A stretch of 64,000 nucleotides of DNA, taken from positions 33,210,731-33,274,730 of the forward strand of contig OZ020618.1 in NCBI GenBank assembly GCA_963971575.1, given 5' to 3'. The stretch's first letter is position 1, and every line of letters begins with the position of its first letter. Under the pieces are notes generated by a model. It made no database searches. It saw only the letters and a program-made list of their open reading frames with translations, and was not told where the DNA came from. The position numbers were made by a program, and so were the translations under genes. Below are positions 53,489-64,000 of this stretch, piece by piece. The DNA comes from Liopterus haemorrhoidalis (lineage: Eukaryota; Arthropoda; Insecta; Coleoptera; Dytiscidae).

Positions 53489-56400
53489 TATTTTTATATT
53501 AGGTCACAAACATGAGTGTCCTTTTTTTTGCAAGAGATTTGAATATACTTTTCTTTTGTTACAGGTGAAGGCAGTATCATTATGAACCAATTTTCAGAGA
53601 ATAAACTACTAGTTTAACATTTATTTTGTTATATATGTGTCATAATAGACTATTATATTTTTGCTTATGCAAAACCCGAAGTGATGGTTATTTGTGTTCT
53701 AATATTTTAATTTTCATGGATAAAAGTTTTTTTTTACTAAAATATGTCTTTTACGTTCTCATAAATTCATCAAAAACACCAAAAAAATCACAAAATACAT
53801 TTATGTTATTTTAACAACTAATTAAAAATTGGGTCACTTTTGACGCCACGATAGTAGTTATGATAGTGTAAATGAACGATAGTAGTACAAGGTTAAGTAT
53901 ATATTTTTTCCCTGTATAATTTTTTTTTTTTTTTTTTGTATTAAATAATAAATTATTTTTCAATAAGTTTATTTTCTTTTTTTTTTTTGCTTTTCACTTT
54001 TTATTTCGATCAATTTGACATATAAATATAAATCAACTGAAAAAATCTGAACACATTTTTTATGGGGGTGCGGGAGCTTATTTTCACATTCAACGAGTCA
54101 GTCTGAAGCCAACAGCCGTAGCCAGTAGTCGCAATCGCACACATGTTATATTATCATACTTTTGTACTATTAATTCTATCTTCAATAAATTTAATTAATA
54201 ATTAAAACCGAATAATCAAACCCCACCATAGAATCCCACAACTTATGGAGGCTCACCGGGGATCGTGTCGCGTGTTTGAGAAGGTTTTTTTTTTTAAAAG
54301 AGTGAAATAAAAGTTGTTAAAATCGCGAAGAAACAAAACGAACATACTATCAGGTTTTACCGCCGATTGTAAACTTGTAAGTAATTGAAATTATACATAT
54401 GAAACAAAACTTGGTGTCATTAGTGGAAAGTTGGGGTTTTGCGGGGCCCTTTAGAAGTCGAGGCCCAGTGCGCGCGCCCGGTTCGCCCGCCGTTAAATCC
54501 GCCTCTGAGAGTTGTAAGTAAAATGAAAGTTATGTGAGAAACAGTGAGTAAAAAGTGGAGAGAAAGTAATAAAAGTGGAGAAAGAACAATTAAATTGGAA
54601 AATATGAAGTAAATGAACAAAAGAAATATAAACAGAGGAGAAAACAGTAAAGTGTAAACGTTAAGCGCTAAAGTAAAACAATAATAAAGAAGTGAAGTGT
54701 ACAAAGAATTAAAGAAAACATAAGATAAATTAAAAACGCAACGTAAACGTTTGAATCGTGAACAGTTTCCCGCCTGCCTGCGACCTTGAACGACAAACAG
54801 CCAACAAGTGATAACGCACACCTGCATATCATAAACAACAGCCGGTTTGGAATAACAATTCGGTAGTTTTAGGGTTTTGTAGGTATGACCAAAAAACCCT
54901 TATACCGTCATTTTGTCGTCTGTCAGTTCGCTAAAAATTGTAGCCAAACTGCTAAACCTAGAGAGTTGAAATTTGGCATGCTTATACAACCCTTTGACTC
55001 GCACATAGGAAAAATACTAAAACATATCCCCCTAAAAATATATTTGTGCTCATCGAAAAAAAAAATATTTTTTTTAAAATTCTGTGTAGGGTATCAAATG
55101 AAAGCCCTTAGTAAGTGGATTAACGGTCAAAATTTTATTTTTGCAAAATAAATTATTTTGACGCGATTTTTGCCAAAATTGTGCAAAAAAATTTGTTTGT
55201 ACCACACCCAGTAGTTTAAACTAAAAATCTGAAAAAGTTCTAAGTAATGTACTTTTGTGTGAACCGGAATAGTACAACAGGAATTTTTGATTTCAGATTA
55301 TGTTGTCGGAAAATAACGCATTTTTTATGTTTTTAACTAAAATATGTTAAATATTTAATTCGCTATGTAACACAGTAGATAAGTAGGCATTCGTAGCGTT
55401 GTGCGTTTAGTCCTTTATTTGTGATTTGCAAACTAGAGTTCGAATCCTGTCAATTTTAATTACCGACCGCTAACATATATAAGGGAGGTATTGTGATCAT
55501 ACCGATTTTGACATCAATGGATCTCCACGAATTGAGATCCCTACATAACGTTTTGACTATTTTTAGCATGATGTCTGTCGGTCTGTCTGTTTGTCCGTCT
55601 GTCTGTCCGTCTGTGTGTGTACACAGCAAATTCGGCTGAAAGGATTTTTATGAAACTTCATATTTAAACTTCTGCTATCAATGGCACGAGTTGATCAACT
55701 TTTGGTAAAAATCGGTTAACTAAAAATGGGAGTTTACTCGTGTCGATTTTAAGATTTTTGTGAATATTTCACAACAGAAAAATATTTCGAAAAAATTTAT
55801 TGAACAAAAGTTGCTATAAAAGCAATAATTAATATATTTTATTTGAGACGTTTTTCGATAAAACGAAAAATTAGGAATAATTTCTGTAAAATTTTTCGAA
55901 ATTTTTTCCAAGTCTCAATTTTTTCATACTTATATGTAACGTTTGCATGGTCATGATAAATAATATCTCTGTTAGAAAATATTAGGCTAAGTTATTTCTA
56001 CTCTACTGCTAGAATGTAATTTATATAAGTACTTTATGATAGCGGTCGGTCCTGTGGTGGCCACAGCTGATTTTTTTTCTGTTTTTTTTTTGCATTTTTA
56101 TTTGGTTTAAATTATTTTGTCAAAATTCTAGTTATATTTTGGTAAATGTTCAGGATATTTTTGCAAAGTTTGTAGGTTAACACGTAGAAATTTTGCTCCG
56201 TGTTAAGAGTGAAATTTTGATAGTTTTATGTTGAATTTATTTTGTGAAGTTCTCATAGATCTGTGCAATAATTTTTAGTGTTTGTTTTTCTCTTCTTATG
56301 TCAGAAGAAGGGAATTACATTAGTGAAATATTACATTTTATTCGTTCAAATTTCTAATATACATTATTTTGAAATTTAACTGTGTTAAAAGTGGTCCAAA

Positions 56401-56536
56401 CCTGTGCGAACATAATTATAGTTGCTTGACGCTCTTTACTGCCGCTGATTAAGTGGCATATGCAATTTGCATTACTTAGGTGCTGTAAAAGTTGCCAAGA
56501 TCAGTTCTTACAGGGGTTTATTTACAATTAGCACCG
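53489..56536. other. Unit 5 non-coding spacer and LINE leader
   Basis: As in unit 2: LTR relic TTGGTGTCATTAGTGG near 54410, GC-rich patch, purine-rich region, CTGT run near 55575, tRNA-like segment 55361-55451, LINE leader. The sequence TTTCGCGATT next to CAATGGATCTCC is deleted near 55514. No gene. Confidence 0.55.
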
Positions 56537-57431
56537 ATGTCAAATATATGCTCCGATTGTGGTGGAAAGGTCAGCGCTAGGGCGCCAGGTGTCCTTTGTT
56601 CGGGCTCTTGTGGACATTATTACCACGGAAAGTGTGTTCGTATGTCAGCTGAAACTCTAAAACTCCTTAACGGGATTAAAGGAGCGCAATGGATCTGTAA
56701 CGATTGCCAGTCTGCAGACGCCAATAAATCAATAATTATTGATAACGAAGAACTTTCTGGAAATCCTAATCATCCAGCTATTGTCCAAGCCATCGAAAAT
56801 ATTAAGATTGATTTCAACAATAAATACGAAGAGCTAAAAGTATTAATTATTGAAAAAAAACACCATAATTGAAAATCCTACGACTGAAAATATAGCACTT
56901 AAAAAGGAAGTAGCGGATTTAGGCTCTAGACTAGATAATCTGGATCAGTACTCTAGAAGAAACAATCTGGAGATTCAAGGGGTCCCGGAAAAGAAGAACG
57001 AAAATCTGTTAGATGTCATTCAGCATATTGGAGCATTCATTGAATGTCCAGTGTCCCCCAATGATATTGATGCTATCCACTGAGTTCCATTTTTTAATAA
57101 AAACAAACAGGGTCCTAGAAATATTATAATAAAACTAAAATCTAGATTATTTAAGCAAAGATTTTTAGCGTGCTCCAAAACAGTAATTAAAAAGAATAGA
57201 ACATCTGGTAAACAATTAAGTATTAATGTTCCTACGATTTCATCTGGTCTGTATGTGAACGAGCATTTGACAAATAAAAACAAACTTTTAGTAAATAAGG
57301 CGAAATTGTTTGGTAGGGAGAATAATATTGAGTATATTTGGGTTCAGGATTGTAAGATTCTGGCGCGTAAAAATTCAAACTCGCGAATTTTTCAAATACA
57401 TACCGAAGAGTGTTTAGCCAAATTAAATTAA
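56537..57431 (+). pseudogene. LINE ORF1, unit 5, frameshift and stop
   Basis: Same PHD/FP25K-type ORF1. Broken by the extra A also seen in unit 1 (poly-A run near 56851-56861) and by AGA to TGA at 57081-57083. Zinc ligands intact. The shared extra A in units 1 and 5 is either common descent or a repeated slip in an A run. Confidence 0.85.
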
Positions 57432-57500
57432 ATTAAAACCTCTTATTTTTCTCTCTATTAACTGTCTCGTTGCATTACCATTAGATTTCATAATATACTG

Positions 57501-58559
57501 TGTTGCGCCCGTAGGCCGCGTTTATAATAAATTAAATTTATCTTAATTTAATTTAAAACATAAAAACTTTTTATGTTTCCTAAATGTTGAGTGCCGCAAC
57601 TTGCGAGTTCCAACATTGTCTAACTCACTAATCACTTGTTACTGACCTGCTCAGTGTGTGCACTTCGCTAGTGAAGTTTTAATATTTTACATTTTTTCTT
57701 AAATAATTCGCGAATCTATCGCGATTTTAGTGAAGTTACACCTGCTGTGCTTCATTAAAATATTATCAGTGTATCTACACGAAGTCCAGGAACATCCAGG
57801 ACCTGTCCAGAACCCAAGAACCTGTTTTTTGGGACCAACCAGTGCCACATATGTAAAATTGGAATAAATATTCTACATATTTATAAGAATACAGCTACTG
57901 TAAGTCTGTTCCAATTTTACACACATTTTATTCATTGTTAATTTAATATTATTTTATTTTTGTAACTTAAATTCAGTTTTGTTAACGCCTCTGTGCGATT
58001 TTGCATTAATTTTTTGTTCACACACGCTGATCTCTTGATCACGTGTGCTGATTAATTTTCATTCAATTTAACATTTGTAATTTTAGTATTTATTATTCTT
58101 CATTGTTATATTATCAGTGTATTATTTCATATTGTATTTTGTGGCACTGTATTTCATTTATGTGATACGTCCACCGTGTTGAGCACCGTTCTCCGCATTT
58201 TTGTCGCTTGAGTAGGGTTTTCAGAGACGTCGTGGGATTTTAGGTTTGGTTCCTCCATAGCCATTACTTGTGGGCCTAGGATTTTACCCGTCTCCACCCC
58301 AGCTTAGGGCTACCATTACCCTTGTGTTAGTCTCCTAGAGCAGCCCCTAGGAGCAGAAGAGTTTTTATCCCCTCTCCTCTCCTCTAGGTCGTCCGTGTCT
58401 TCCTCTGCGGCTCAACTCGGTGTGTTTGTGTCACATAACTCCGTATATCTTTCTATATTCCAGCCTTCTGCTGGTGGTCCTTCGAGGTGTCCGCCCCGAA
58501 GACCATTTGTGTGACTGTCTGGCCACCCTACCTTACTTAGGCGGGGAGCGGGCGCCACA
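57501..58559 (+). mobile_element. BEL element: 5' LTR (1059 bp)
   Basis: Starts TGTTGCGCCC and ends GGGCGCCACA, a 10-bp inverted terminal pair with one mismatch. Ends 5 bp before the primer site. Contains GTAAAATTGGAA (57853) and its complement TTCCAATTTTAC (57909), a possible hairpin around an AATAAATATT stretch. Confidence 0.85.
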
Positions 58560-58564
58560 TTTTA

Positions 58565-58582
58565 TGGTCCTTCGAGCCGGAT
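58565..58582 (+). promoter_or_regulatory. BEL element: primer-binding site, tRNA-Tyr type
   Basis: TGGTCCTTCGAGCCGGAT is the complement of the 3' end of animal tRNA-Tyr (...ATCCGGCTCGAAGGACCA). A partial second match, TGGTCCTTCGAGGTGTCCG, lies in the LTR near 58472. Confidence 0.8.
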
Positions 58583-58659
58583 GTACTTACGCGCACTCAG
58601 GACAAATTTTTAGTCGACTTTTTGTTTGTCCGACTTTTTTGATTTGTCCGACTTTTTTT

Positions 58660-59110
58660 GTTTGTCCGATTTTTGGATTCTACGTCATACGGACAACGTT
58701 TTTGAGCCTGTCTCAAACGAAAAATCTAATTTTTGGCTTGGCCGATTTTTTCGGTTTCGCCGACTTTTTGATTTTTTTGATTTTTAGATTGTCTGTCTAC
58801 AGGACAACATTTTTGAGCCTGCCTCAACCGAAAAATCTAATTTTTTGGCTTGGCCGATTTTTTCGGTTTCGCCGACTTTTTGAGTTTGGTGATTTTCAGA
58901 TTGTCCGTCCTCAGGACAACATTTTTGAGCCTGTCTCAACTGGAAAATCTAATTTTTTGGCTTGGCCGATTTTTTCGGTTTCGCCGATTTTTTGATTTTT
59001 GTGATTTTCAGATTGTCCGTCCTCAGGACAACATTTTTGAGCCTGTCTCAACTGGAAAATCTAATTTTTGGGCTTGTCCGATTATTTTTGGTTTGTCCGA
59101 TTTTTGGATC
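58660..59110 (+). repeat. BEL element: ~111-bp tandem repeat in leader
   Basis: GGACAACATTTTTGAGCCTG recurs at about 58691, 58802, 58914 and 59025 (steps 111, 112, 111 bp), each followed by CTCAACTGGAAAATCTAATT and TTTTTTCGGTTTCGCCGA. The frames through it (58420-59240) are repetitive and not called as genes. Confidence 0.88.
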
Positions 59111-59488
59111 ATCCACACACCGGACTATATTTATAAACCAATTTCAATCGGATTTTCCGACTTTTGGTTTATCCGATTTTAGATTATTTGATCTCCGAAT
59201 AATCCTAAGTCGACTTACTTACGTACTACAGTTTCTATAACTTATTACGTGTTTTCTGGACTCTCTAGTCCTACTTTAGATTATCCTATCTCCGGATTTT
59301 CCATTAACCAGGACATTCTATGTCCGGTAGTTTTAGTTACACTCAGTAACTCCCCCTAGAATATCTCAGCCCGCTACGGCCGGCGGAATATTCTTCAAAC
59401 ACATTAGTATCGTCTTACGTACTAATTCGCCTCAATCATTGAGCAAAAAATTGCCAACTATTTTAGTGACTGTCTTCACAAGTCCACT
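59111..59488 (+). other. BEL element: rest of leader before Gag
   Basis: Non-coding leader with a degenerate last repeat and a TCCGGATTTTCC/TCCGATTTT-rich part. CCGCTACGGCCGGCGGAATATT near 59372 resembles the sequence just before the 3' LTR (GGCCGGCGGAA near 63213). Confidence 0.5.
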
Positions 59489-62400
59489 ATGGCAAAGTCT
59501 ACGAAGCTTACTATAAAAAAAGGCTTCTCCATCAGGTTTATCGATGCGTTAGAGCGCTCTATCAATGAAGCTTTAACCGATTCATCCAAAATTCCTGATG
59601 TACGAACTCAGTTTAAACAACTACCCTCACGTAGGGACACTTTTGAAGAGTGTCTACTTGAGCTTATGGCCCTCCCTGAGAATGCGGCCAATCAAGATGA
59701 CCTGAACCAAGAGTTTGACGATTTTCAAGTAAGAGTTATGCGCATTACTACAGCATGTGAGGCACCCCCATTCAAAGAGGATGTTAACTCCACTCTCGAT
59801 CGCACTGCTCAACTCGATTCAGGCTTCTCTCACGCGAGCCAGTCGGCTTGCAAGAATACACATTTACCTAAGTTGAGTATCCCACCGTTCAACGGAGACA
59901 TTGATAATTGGCAGTCATTCTTCGACCTGTTCAACACTACGATTCATGTCAATGAGACTCTATCACCGGTCCAGAAGTTACAGTACCTTCGGTCTTCTCT
60001 GCGAGGCGAAGCACTGAACCAAATCCAGGATTTGAAGGTAACTGAAGCCAATTATGAGATTGCCTTAAGTATCCTTAAGGAAAACTATCAACGTAACCGT
60101 CTCATCTCAACCCTTCACGTCCAAGGTATTGTTAACATACCTGCTCTCAAAGACACGACATATGACAGTGTAAATTCATTCGTCTCGACTGTCAAAAGGC
60201 ATACAGCTTGTCTCCAAGCCCTTAATGAACCTGTTGAACAATGGGGAAAAATCCTAGCAGTGATTCTCTCAACTAAATTAGAAATGAAGGTACGTAACCG
60301 TTTTGAGGAAGATCTGGATAACAACGAGTTACCAGAACTAGAAACCCTCCTAACGTTCCTGCAAAAATACGTCACATCTCAACAGTGGCAAACACTCTCA
60401 TCAGAGAAATACACTCCTCCTAAAGGGAAGTCATACTTTCGTGAGCGTCCGTCCACGAAACCGACTGAACGAAGAAAAGCCTTCCTGACTACTTCTAATA
60501 GATCTCCTAAATGTCTAGAGTGCAAAGAAGTACACCCTCTGTACTGCTGCACTAAGTTTAAGGATCTGTCAGCCGGTCAGAGGCACCAGCTGATTAAGAC
60601 AAATAACTACTGTTATAATTGTCTAGCCCCTAACCATCGTGCAGAAGGGTGCAACTCCAAAGTCAGCTGTAAAACTTGTCAGCAAAGACATCATACTTTG
60701 CTTCACCTAAACGAACCTACGAAGCCCGCAAGAGAAAATAATCACCAGAAGGCTCGTTATTCTTCTCAACTTACTGCTTCGGGATCTAATCCACGTCTCG
60801 ACGATCCGCAGCAATCAAGCCAGTCCTCTAAGAAGCTTGTAAGCTCTACAAGTGTCAGGACAAACAGCTCTTCTAAGATTTCATCCGTTTTATTGAGTAC
60901 AGCAATTGTATATATTCAAGACTCGCGTAAAAAATGGATTGAAGTCAGAGCTCTACTGGACAGCGGCAGCGAGATCAGCCTTATCACGGAAGGCTGTAGA
61001 ACCAAGATCGGCCTGAAACGAAGACCGACGAATTTGACCATATCAGGAGTCTCAGATGTAGAATTAGAAAGAGTTAAAGGAATTGTTACTTGCAACTTCC
61101 GACCACGCGACCGTCAAACTAACTTCTCCGTTAACGCACTGGTCGTCAACTCTATTGCACCTCAACTGCCTACTCAAGGATTCGACAGATTAACTACGTC
61201 CGCCCTGGAAAGTACACTACATCTCGCAGATCCAACTTATTACGTACCCGGACCCATAGATATGTTGTTAGGGGCCGATGTATTTTTCTCCCTGACCAGA
61301 GGAATCGCCCTCAAACTACCAGAGGGTCCTCACGCCGTAGAAACTACCCTAGGCTGGGTAATTTCTGGACCTGTATCTACTACAGGCAACCACGCAGAGT
61401 GCAACTCATTTAATTCGTTTCATCTTAGCGTAGATGAAAAAATTTCTAATACGTTGCACAAATTTTGGGAACTTGAAGAAGTTCCAACAGCCAAACCTGT
61501 TTACACCGACGAAGAACTTCTTGCGGAAAGGATTTTTAAAGAAGAACATACGCGAAACTCCGATGGCAGGTACACAGTGCCACTTATCTTCCGAGGCAGT
61601 ACTCCAGACCTGAAGGGATCCTTTGCTCCCGCTCTTGCGTGCTACAAGTCACTTAGGGCCCGACTCAGTCGTAATGAGGCTCTTCGCAAGGCCTACGTAG
61701 AGTTCATGGAAGACTATCACAAAGCAGGGCACATGTCACTGCTTAAATTTAATTCTAACAACCAGAATTCTGGCTACTTCATTCCTCACCACTGTGTTGT
61801 CAAAAACAGTGGACCGACCATGAAGTTGAGGGTGGTGTTCAACGCCTCTAAGCCCTCCGCAGATGGAACTTCTTTAAACAACACACTATTGTCCGGACCG
61901 CCTCTCCAACCGGACTTAGCAAAAGTTGTTATGAAACAGCGATTGCATCCTATTTTGATAGCTGCGGACATACGTCAAATGTTCCGTCAAATCTTTGTAT
62001 CTGATCACCAGAGGCGCTATCAAAAAATTCTTTGGGACTTCGATTTGTCAGCAACTCCTAAAATCTTCGAACTGAACACAGTAACTTACGGAACTACGTG
62101 TGCACCATTCGTCGCCATACGTACTCTCCATCAACTGGCTATGGACGAAGGCGACTGTTATCCATTAGCGGCCGCTGCCCTCAAATCCAGCACTTTTGTA
62201 GATGACATCATCACAGGCGCAGATAATCTTTCTGACGCCCGCCTGTTGAAGAGCCAACTCATCAAACTTTTGGCAACGGCAGGAATGGAACTAAGGAAGT
62301 GGGCAAGTAACTGTGAAGAAGTACTGGAGGATCTCCCTCCTGATTACTGTCAGTTTGACAGCAATCTGAAACTTGATCCTGATCATCAAGTGAAAATACT

Positions 62401-63166
62401 AGGCGTCATGTGGGATCCTTCCGCCGATGCCTTCGTATATCATCTTCAGTTGCCGGAGTCGAAGCTCACCAAACGACAGCTATTATCTGAAGCCGCTAGG
62501 ATATTTGATCCTCTCGGTTGGCTGGCTCCCACTACTATGGTCTCCAAGATGATTCTCCAATCTCTCTGGAAGAAAAGTCTGAATTGGGATGAACTTCTCC
62601 CAAATTCGGTACGTCTACAATGGCAGAATTACAAGTCAAACAAATGGAAAACATTTATCGGCCAACAGATTCTTACATACGAGGAAATGGCCACAGTCTT
62701 CTGTCAAATTGAGGCCATACTCAACTCGAGACCATTATGTCCTGCAACTTCAGATCCTGATGACTGCGAAGCACTCACGCCCAGCCACTTCTTAACCTAT
62801 GAACCAGCAGTTACCCTGCCGGAACCCAATTCGAGTCGTGACTCTCTCACGCACTCAGCAAGATGGAAAATGGTTCAACATATATCGCAAGACTTTTGGC
62901 ATCGCTGGAATAATGAATACTTAAATACTCTACAACAGCGCCAAAAGTGGACCAAACCATCACCACAGCTCCAAATGGACCAACTAGTCCTCATCAAAGA
63001 CAACTGCCTGCCTCCCCTTCAATGGAAGCTAGGGAGAGTTGTCTCAGTTACCCCAGGCAAGGACGGAGTAATACGAGTCGCTACCGTCAAAACCGCCAAG
63101 GGAACTTTTGTCAGGCCAGTAGTTAAACTGGCTCCATTACCGTTCGGCCCTCTTGCCGAGCGTTGA
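59489..63166 (+). CDS. BEL Gag-Pol with RNase H and integrase core deleted
   Basis: 1225 codons in one frame. Gag: helical start, DUF1759-type domain (about 120-300, LPKLSIPPFNGDIDNWQSF), Cys/His-rich knuckles (332-400). DUF1758-type protease with LLDSGSEISL (DSG 491-493) and a GADVFF segment at 595-600. RT: LRVVFNAS, LIAADIRQMFRQI, TYGTTCAPF and FVDDI (903-907). After DPLGWLAP the protein jumps at about residues 1040-1043 (near nt 62609-62620) from the RT connection to QILTYEEMATVFCQIEAILNSRPL, the C-terminal end of BEL integrase, then to a DUF5641-type end. A normal BEL Pol has several hundred more residues here, with RNase H and the integrase zinc and DDE parts. The frame survives the deletion, so a shortened protein can be made. 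The start ATG follows leader sequence and opens the frame. Confidence 0.92.
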   Translation: MAKSTKLTIKKGFSIRFIDALERSINEALTDSSKIPDVRTQFKQLPSRRDTFEECLLELMALPENAANQDDLNQEFDDFQVRVMRITTACEAPPFKEDVNSTLDRTAQLDSGFSHASQSACKNTHLPKLSIPPFNGDIDNWQSFFDLFNTTIHVNETLSPVQKLQYLRSSLRGEALNQIQDLKVTEANYEIALSILKENYQRNRLISTLHVQGIVNIPALKDTTYDSVNSFVSTVKRHTACLQALNEPVEQWGKILAVILSTKLEMKVRNRFEEDLDNNELPELETLLTFLQKYVTSQQWQTLSSEKYTPPKGKSYFRERPSTKPTERRKAFLTTSNRSPKCLECKEVHPLYCCTKFKDLSAGQRHQLIKTNNYCYNCLAPNHRAEGCNSKVSCKTCQQRHHTLLHLNEPTKPARENNHQKARYSSQLTASGSNPRLDDPQQSSQSSKKLVSSTSVRTNSSSKISSVLLSTAIVYIQDSRKKWIEVRALLDSGSEISLITEGCRTKIGLKRRPTNLTISGVSDVELERVKGIVTCNFRPRDRQTNFSVNALVVNSIAPQLPTQGFDRLTTSALESTLHLADPTYYVPGPIDMLLGADVFFSLTRGIALKLPEGPHAVETTLGWVISGPVSTTGNHAECNSFNSFHLSVDEKISNTLHKFWELEEVPTAKPVYTDEELLAERIFKEEHTRNSDGRYTVPLIFRGSTPDLKGSFAPALACYKSLRARLSRNEALRKAYVEFMEDYHKAGHMSLLKFNSNNQNSGYFIPHHCVVKNSGPTMKLRVVFNASKPSADGTSLNNTLLSGPPLQPDLAKVVMKQRLHPILIAADIRQMFRQIFVSDHQRRYQKILWDFDLSATPKIFELNTVTYGTTCAPFVAIRTLHQLAMDEGDCYPLAAAALKSSTFVDDIITGADNLSDARLLKSQLIKLLATAGMELRKWASNCEEVLEDLPPDYCQFDSNLKLDPDHQVKILGVMWDPSADAFVYHLQLPESKLTKRQLLSEAARIFDPLGWLAPTTMVSKMILQSLWKKSLNWDELLPNSVRLQWQNYKSNKWKTFIGQQILTYEEMATVFCQIEAILNSRPLCPATSDPDDCEALTPSHFLTYEPAVTLPEPNSSRDSLTHSARWKMVQHISQDFWHRWNNEYLNTLQQRQKWTKPSPQLQMDQLVLIKDNCLPPLQWKLGRVVSVTPGKDGVIRVATVKTAKGTFVRPVVKLAPLPFGPLAER

Positions 63167-63223
63167 CCGCTTATCTTTCTTTGTTTTTTCCACGGTTTAA
63201 AACATTCGTTTTGGCCGGCGGAA

Positions 63224-64000
63224 TGTTGCGCCCGTAGGCCGCGTTTATAATAAATTAAATTTATCTTAATTTAATTTAAAACATAAAAACTTTTTATGTT
63301 TCCTAAATGTTGAGTGCCGCAACTTGCGAGTTCCAACATTGTCTAACTCACTAATCACTTGTTACTGACCTGCTCAGTGTGTGCACTTCGCTAGTGAAGT
63401 TTTAATATTTTACATTTTTTCTTAAATAATTCGCGAATCTATCGCGATTTTAGTGAAGTTACACCTGCTGTGCTTCATTAAAATATTATCAGTGTATCTA
63501 CACGAAGTCCAGGAACATCCAGGACCTGTCCAGAACCCAAGAACCTGTTTTTTGGGACCAACCAGTGCCACATATGTAAAATTGGAATAAATATTCTACA
63601 TATTTATAAGAATACAGCTACTGTAAGTCTGTTCCAATTTTACACACATTTTATTCATTGTTAATTTAATATTATTTTATTTTTGTAACTTAAATTCAGT
63701 TTTGTTAACGCCTCTGTGCGATTTTGCATTAATTTTTTGTTCACACACGCTGATCTCTTGATCACGTGTGCTGATTAATTTTCATTCAATTTAACATTTG
63801 TAATTTTAGTATTTATTATTCTTCATTGTTATATTATCAGTGTATTATTTCATATTGTATTTTGTGGCACTGTATTTCATTTATGTGATACGTCCACCGT
63901 GTTGAGCACCGTTCTCCGCATTTTTGTCGCTTGAGTAGGGTTTTCAGAGACGTCGTGGGATTTTAGGTTTGGTTCCTCCATAGCCATTACTTGTGGGCCT
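63224..64000 (+). mobile_element. BEL element: 3' LTR, first 777 bp
   Basis: Same sequence as 57501-58277 with no difference seen by eye; cut by the window end. Preceded by GGCCGGCGGAA, the likely purine-rich primer. Confidence 0.92.

Larger units (their letters stand above)
53160..57500 (+). repeat. Macrosatellite unit 5 (cut by BEL element)
   Basis: Most similar to unit 2. Runs to GATTTCATAATATACTG, where the BEL element starts, about 6 bp before the expected ORF2 ATG. The rest should lie beyond the window. Confidence 0.88.
57501..64000 (+). mobile_element. BEL/Pao LTR retrotransposon (3' end outside window)
   Basis: 5' LTR 57501-58559, primer site 58565-58582, tandem-repeat leader, one long Gag-Pol frame 59489-63166, 3' LTR from 63224. 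DUF1759-type Gag, DUF1758-type aspartic protease and RT of the BEL family. RNase H and the integrase core are missing by an in-frame deletion. The visible 777 bp of the 3' LTR look identical to the 5' LTR by eye, so the insertion is very young. Confidence 0.95.

Noticed and set aside
58420..59240. Three overlapping plus-strand frames upstream of BEL Gag
   Set aside because: They translate the ~111-bp leader repeat and part of the LTR in different frames; no domain.

Overview
The window looks like arthropod, most probably insect, nuclear DNA. It contains gypsy/Ty3, errantivirus-like and BEL/Pao LTR elements, a non-LTR element with a PHD-finger ORF1, Helitron-like ends and cut-and-paste elements, all in AT-rich sequence with (TA)n runs. 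I see no host gene, no rRNA and no intact tRNA gene. I do not name a species.

Layout. The backbone is a head-to-tail array of a composite unit of about 6 kb (macrosatellite). In order, a unit holds: a Helitron-like 3' end (hairpin + CTAG); AT-rich non-coding sequence with a relic LTR/primer-binding-site block, CTGT-rich runs and a tRNA-like B box; a LINE ORF1 (PHD finger, coiled coil, FP25K-type C-terminal domain); a 3'-truncated LINE ORF2 that keeps only endonuclease; a (TA)n run; a ~270-bp AT-rich block; and an array of a 16-bp satellite. Five units are seen: unit 1 (6207-19641), unit 2 (19642-25786), unit 3 (30567-41313), unit 4 (47497-53159) and unit 5 (53160-57500, cut by the BEL element). 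Before units 1, 3 and 4 a 5'-truncated gypsy element (gag-pol and 3' LTR, no 5' LTR) sits between satellite and Helitron-like end. Units 2 and 5 lack it. All gypsy copies share the same satellite/gag junction and an in-frame stop, so they were multiplied by duplication of the array and not by transposition.

Younger insertions sit in single units: a 759-bp TTAA element in the RT of gypsy copy 1; a 1.2-kb TIR element in unit 1; a full errantivirus-like element on the minus strand in the (TA)n of unit 1 (11765-18261); a 4.4-kb TTAA element with about eleven ~290-bp repeats in unit 3; a 1.4-kb hAT-type element inside the LTR of gypsy copy 3; and a BEL/Pao element in unit 5 whose 3' LTR runs off the window.

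Most striking: the errantivirus-like pol frame (16511-13662) has no reverse transcriptase or RNase H. In that place it carries a macro domain of the OARD1/TARG1 ADP-ribosyl-hydrolase type, with the Lys and Asp known to be catalytic in that family conserved. The frame is 949 codons without a stop and the two LTRs are nearly identical, so this is a recent insertion of an element that needs reverse transcriptase from elsewhere. The BEL element is likewise defective but young: an in-frame deletion joins its RT to the C-terminal part of its integrase. Two (TA)n runs have given rise to large inverted duplications.
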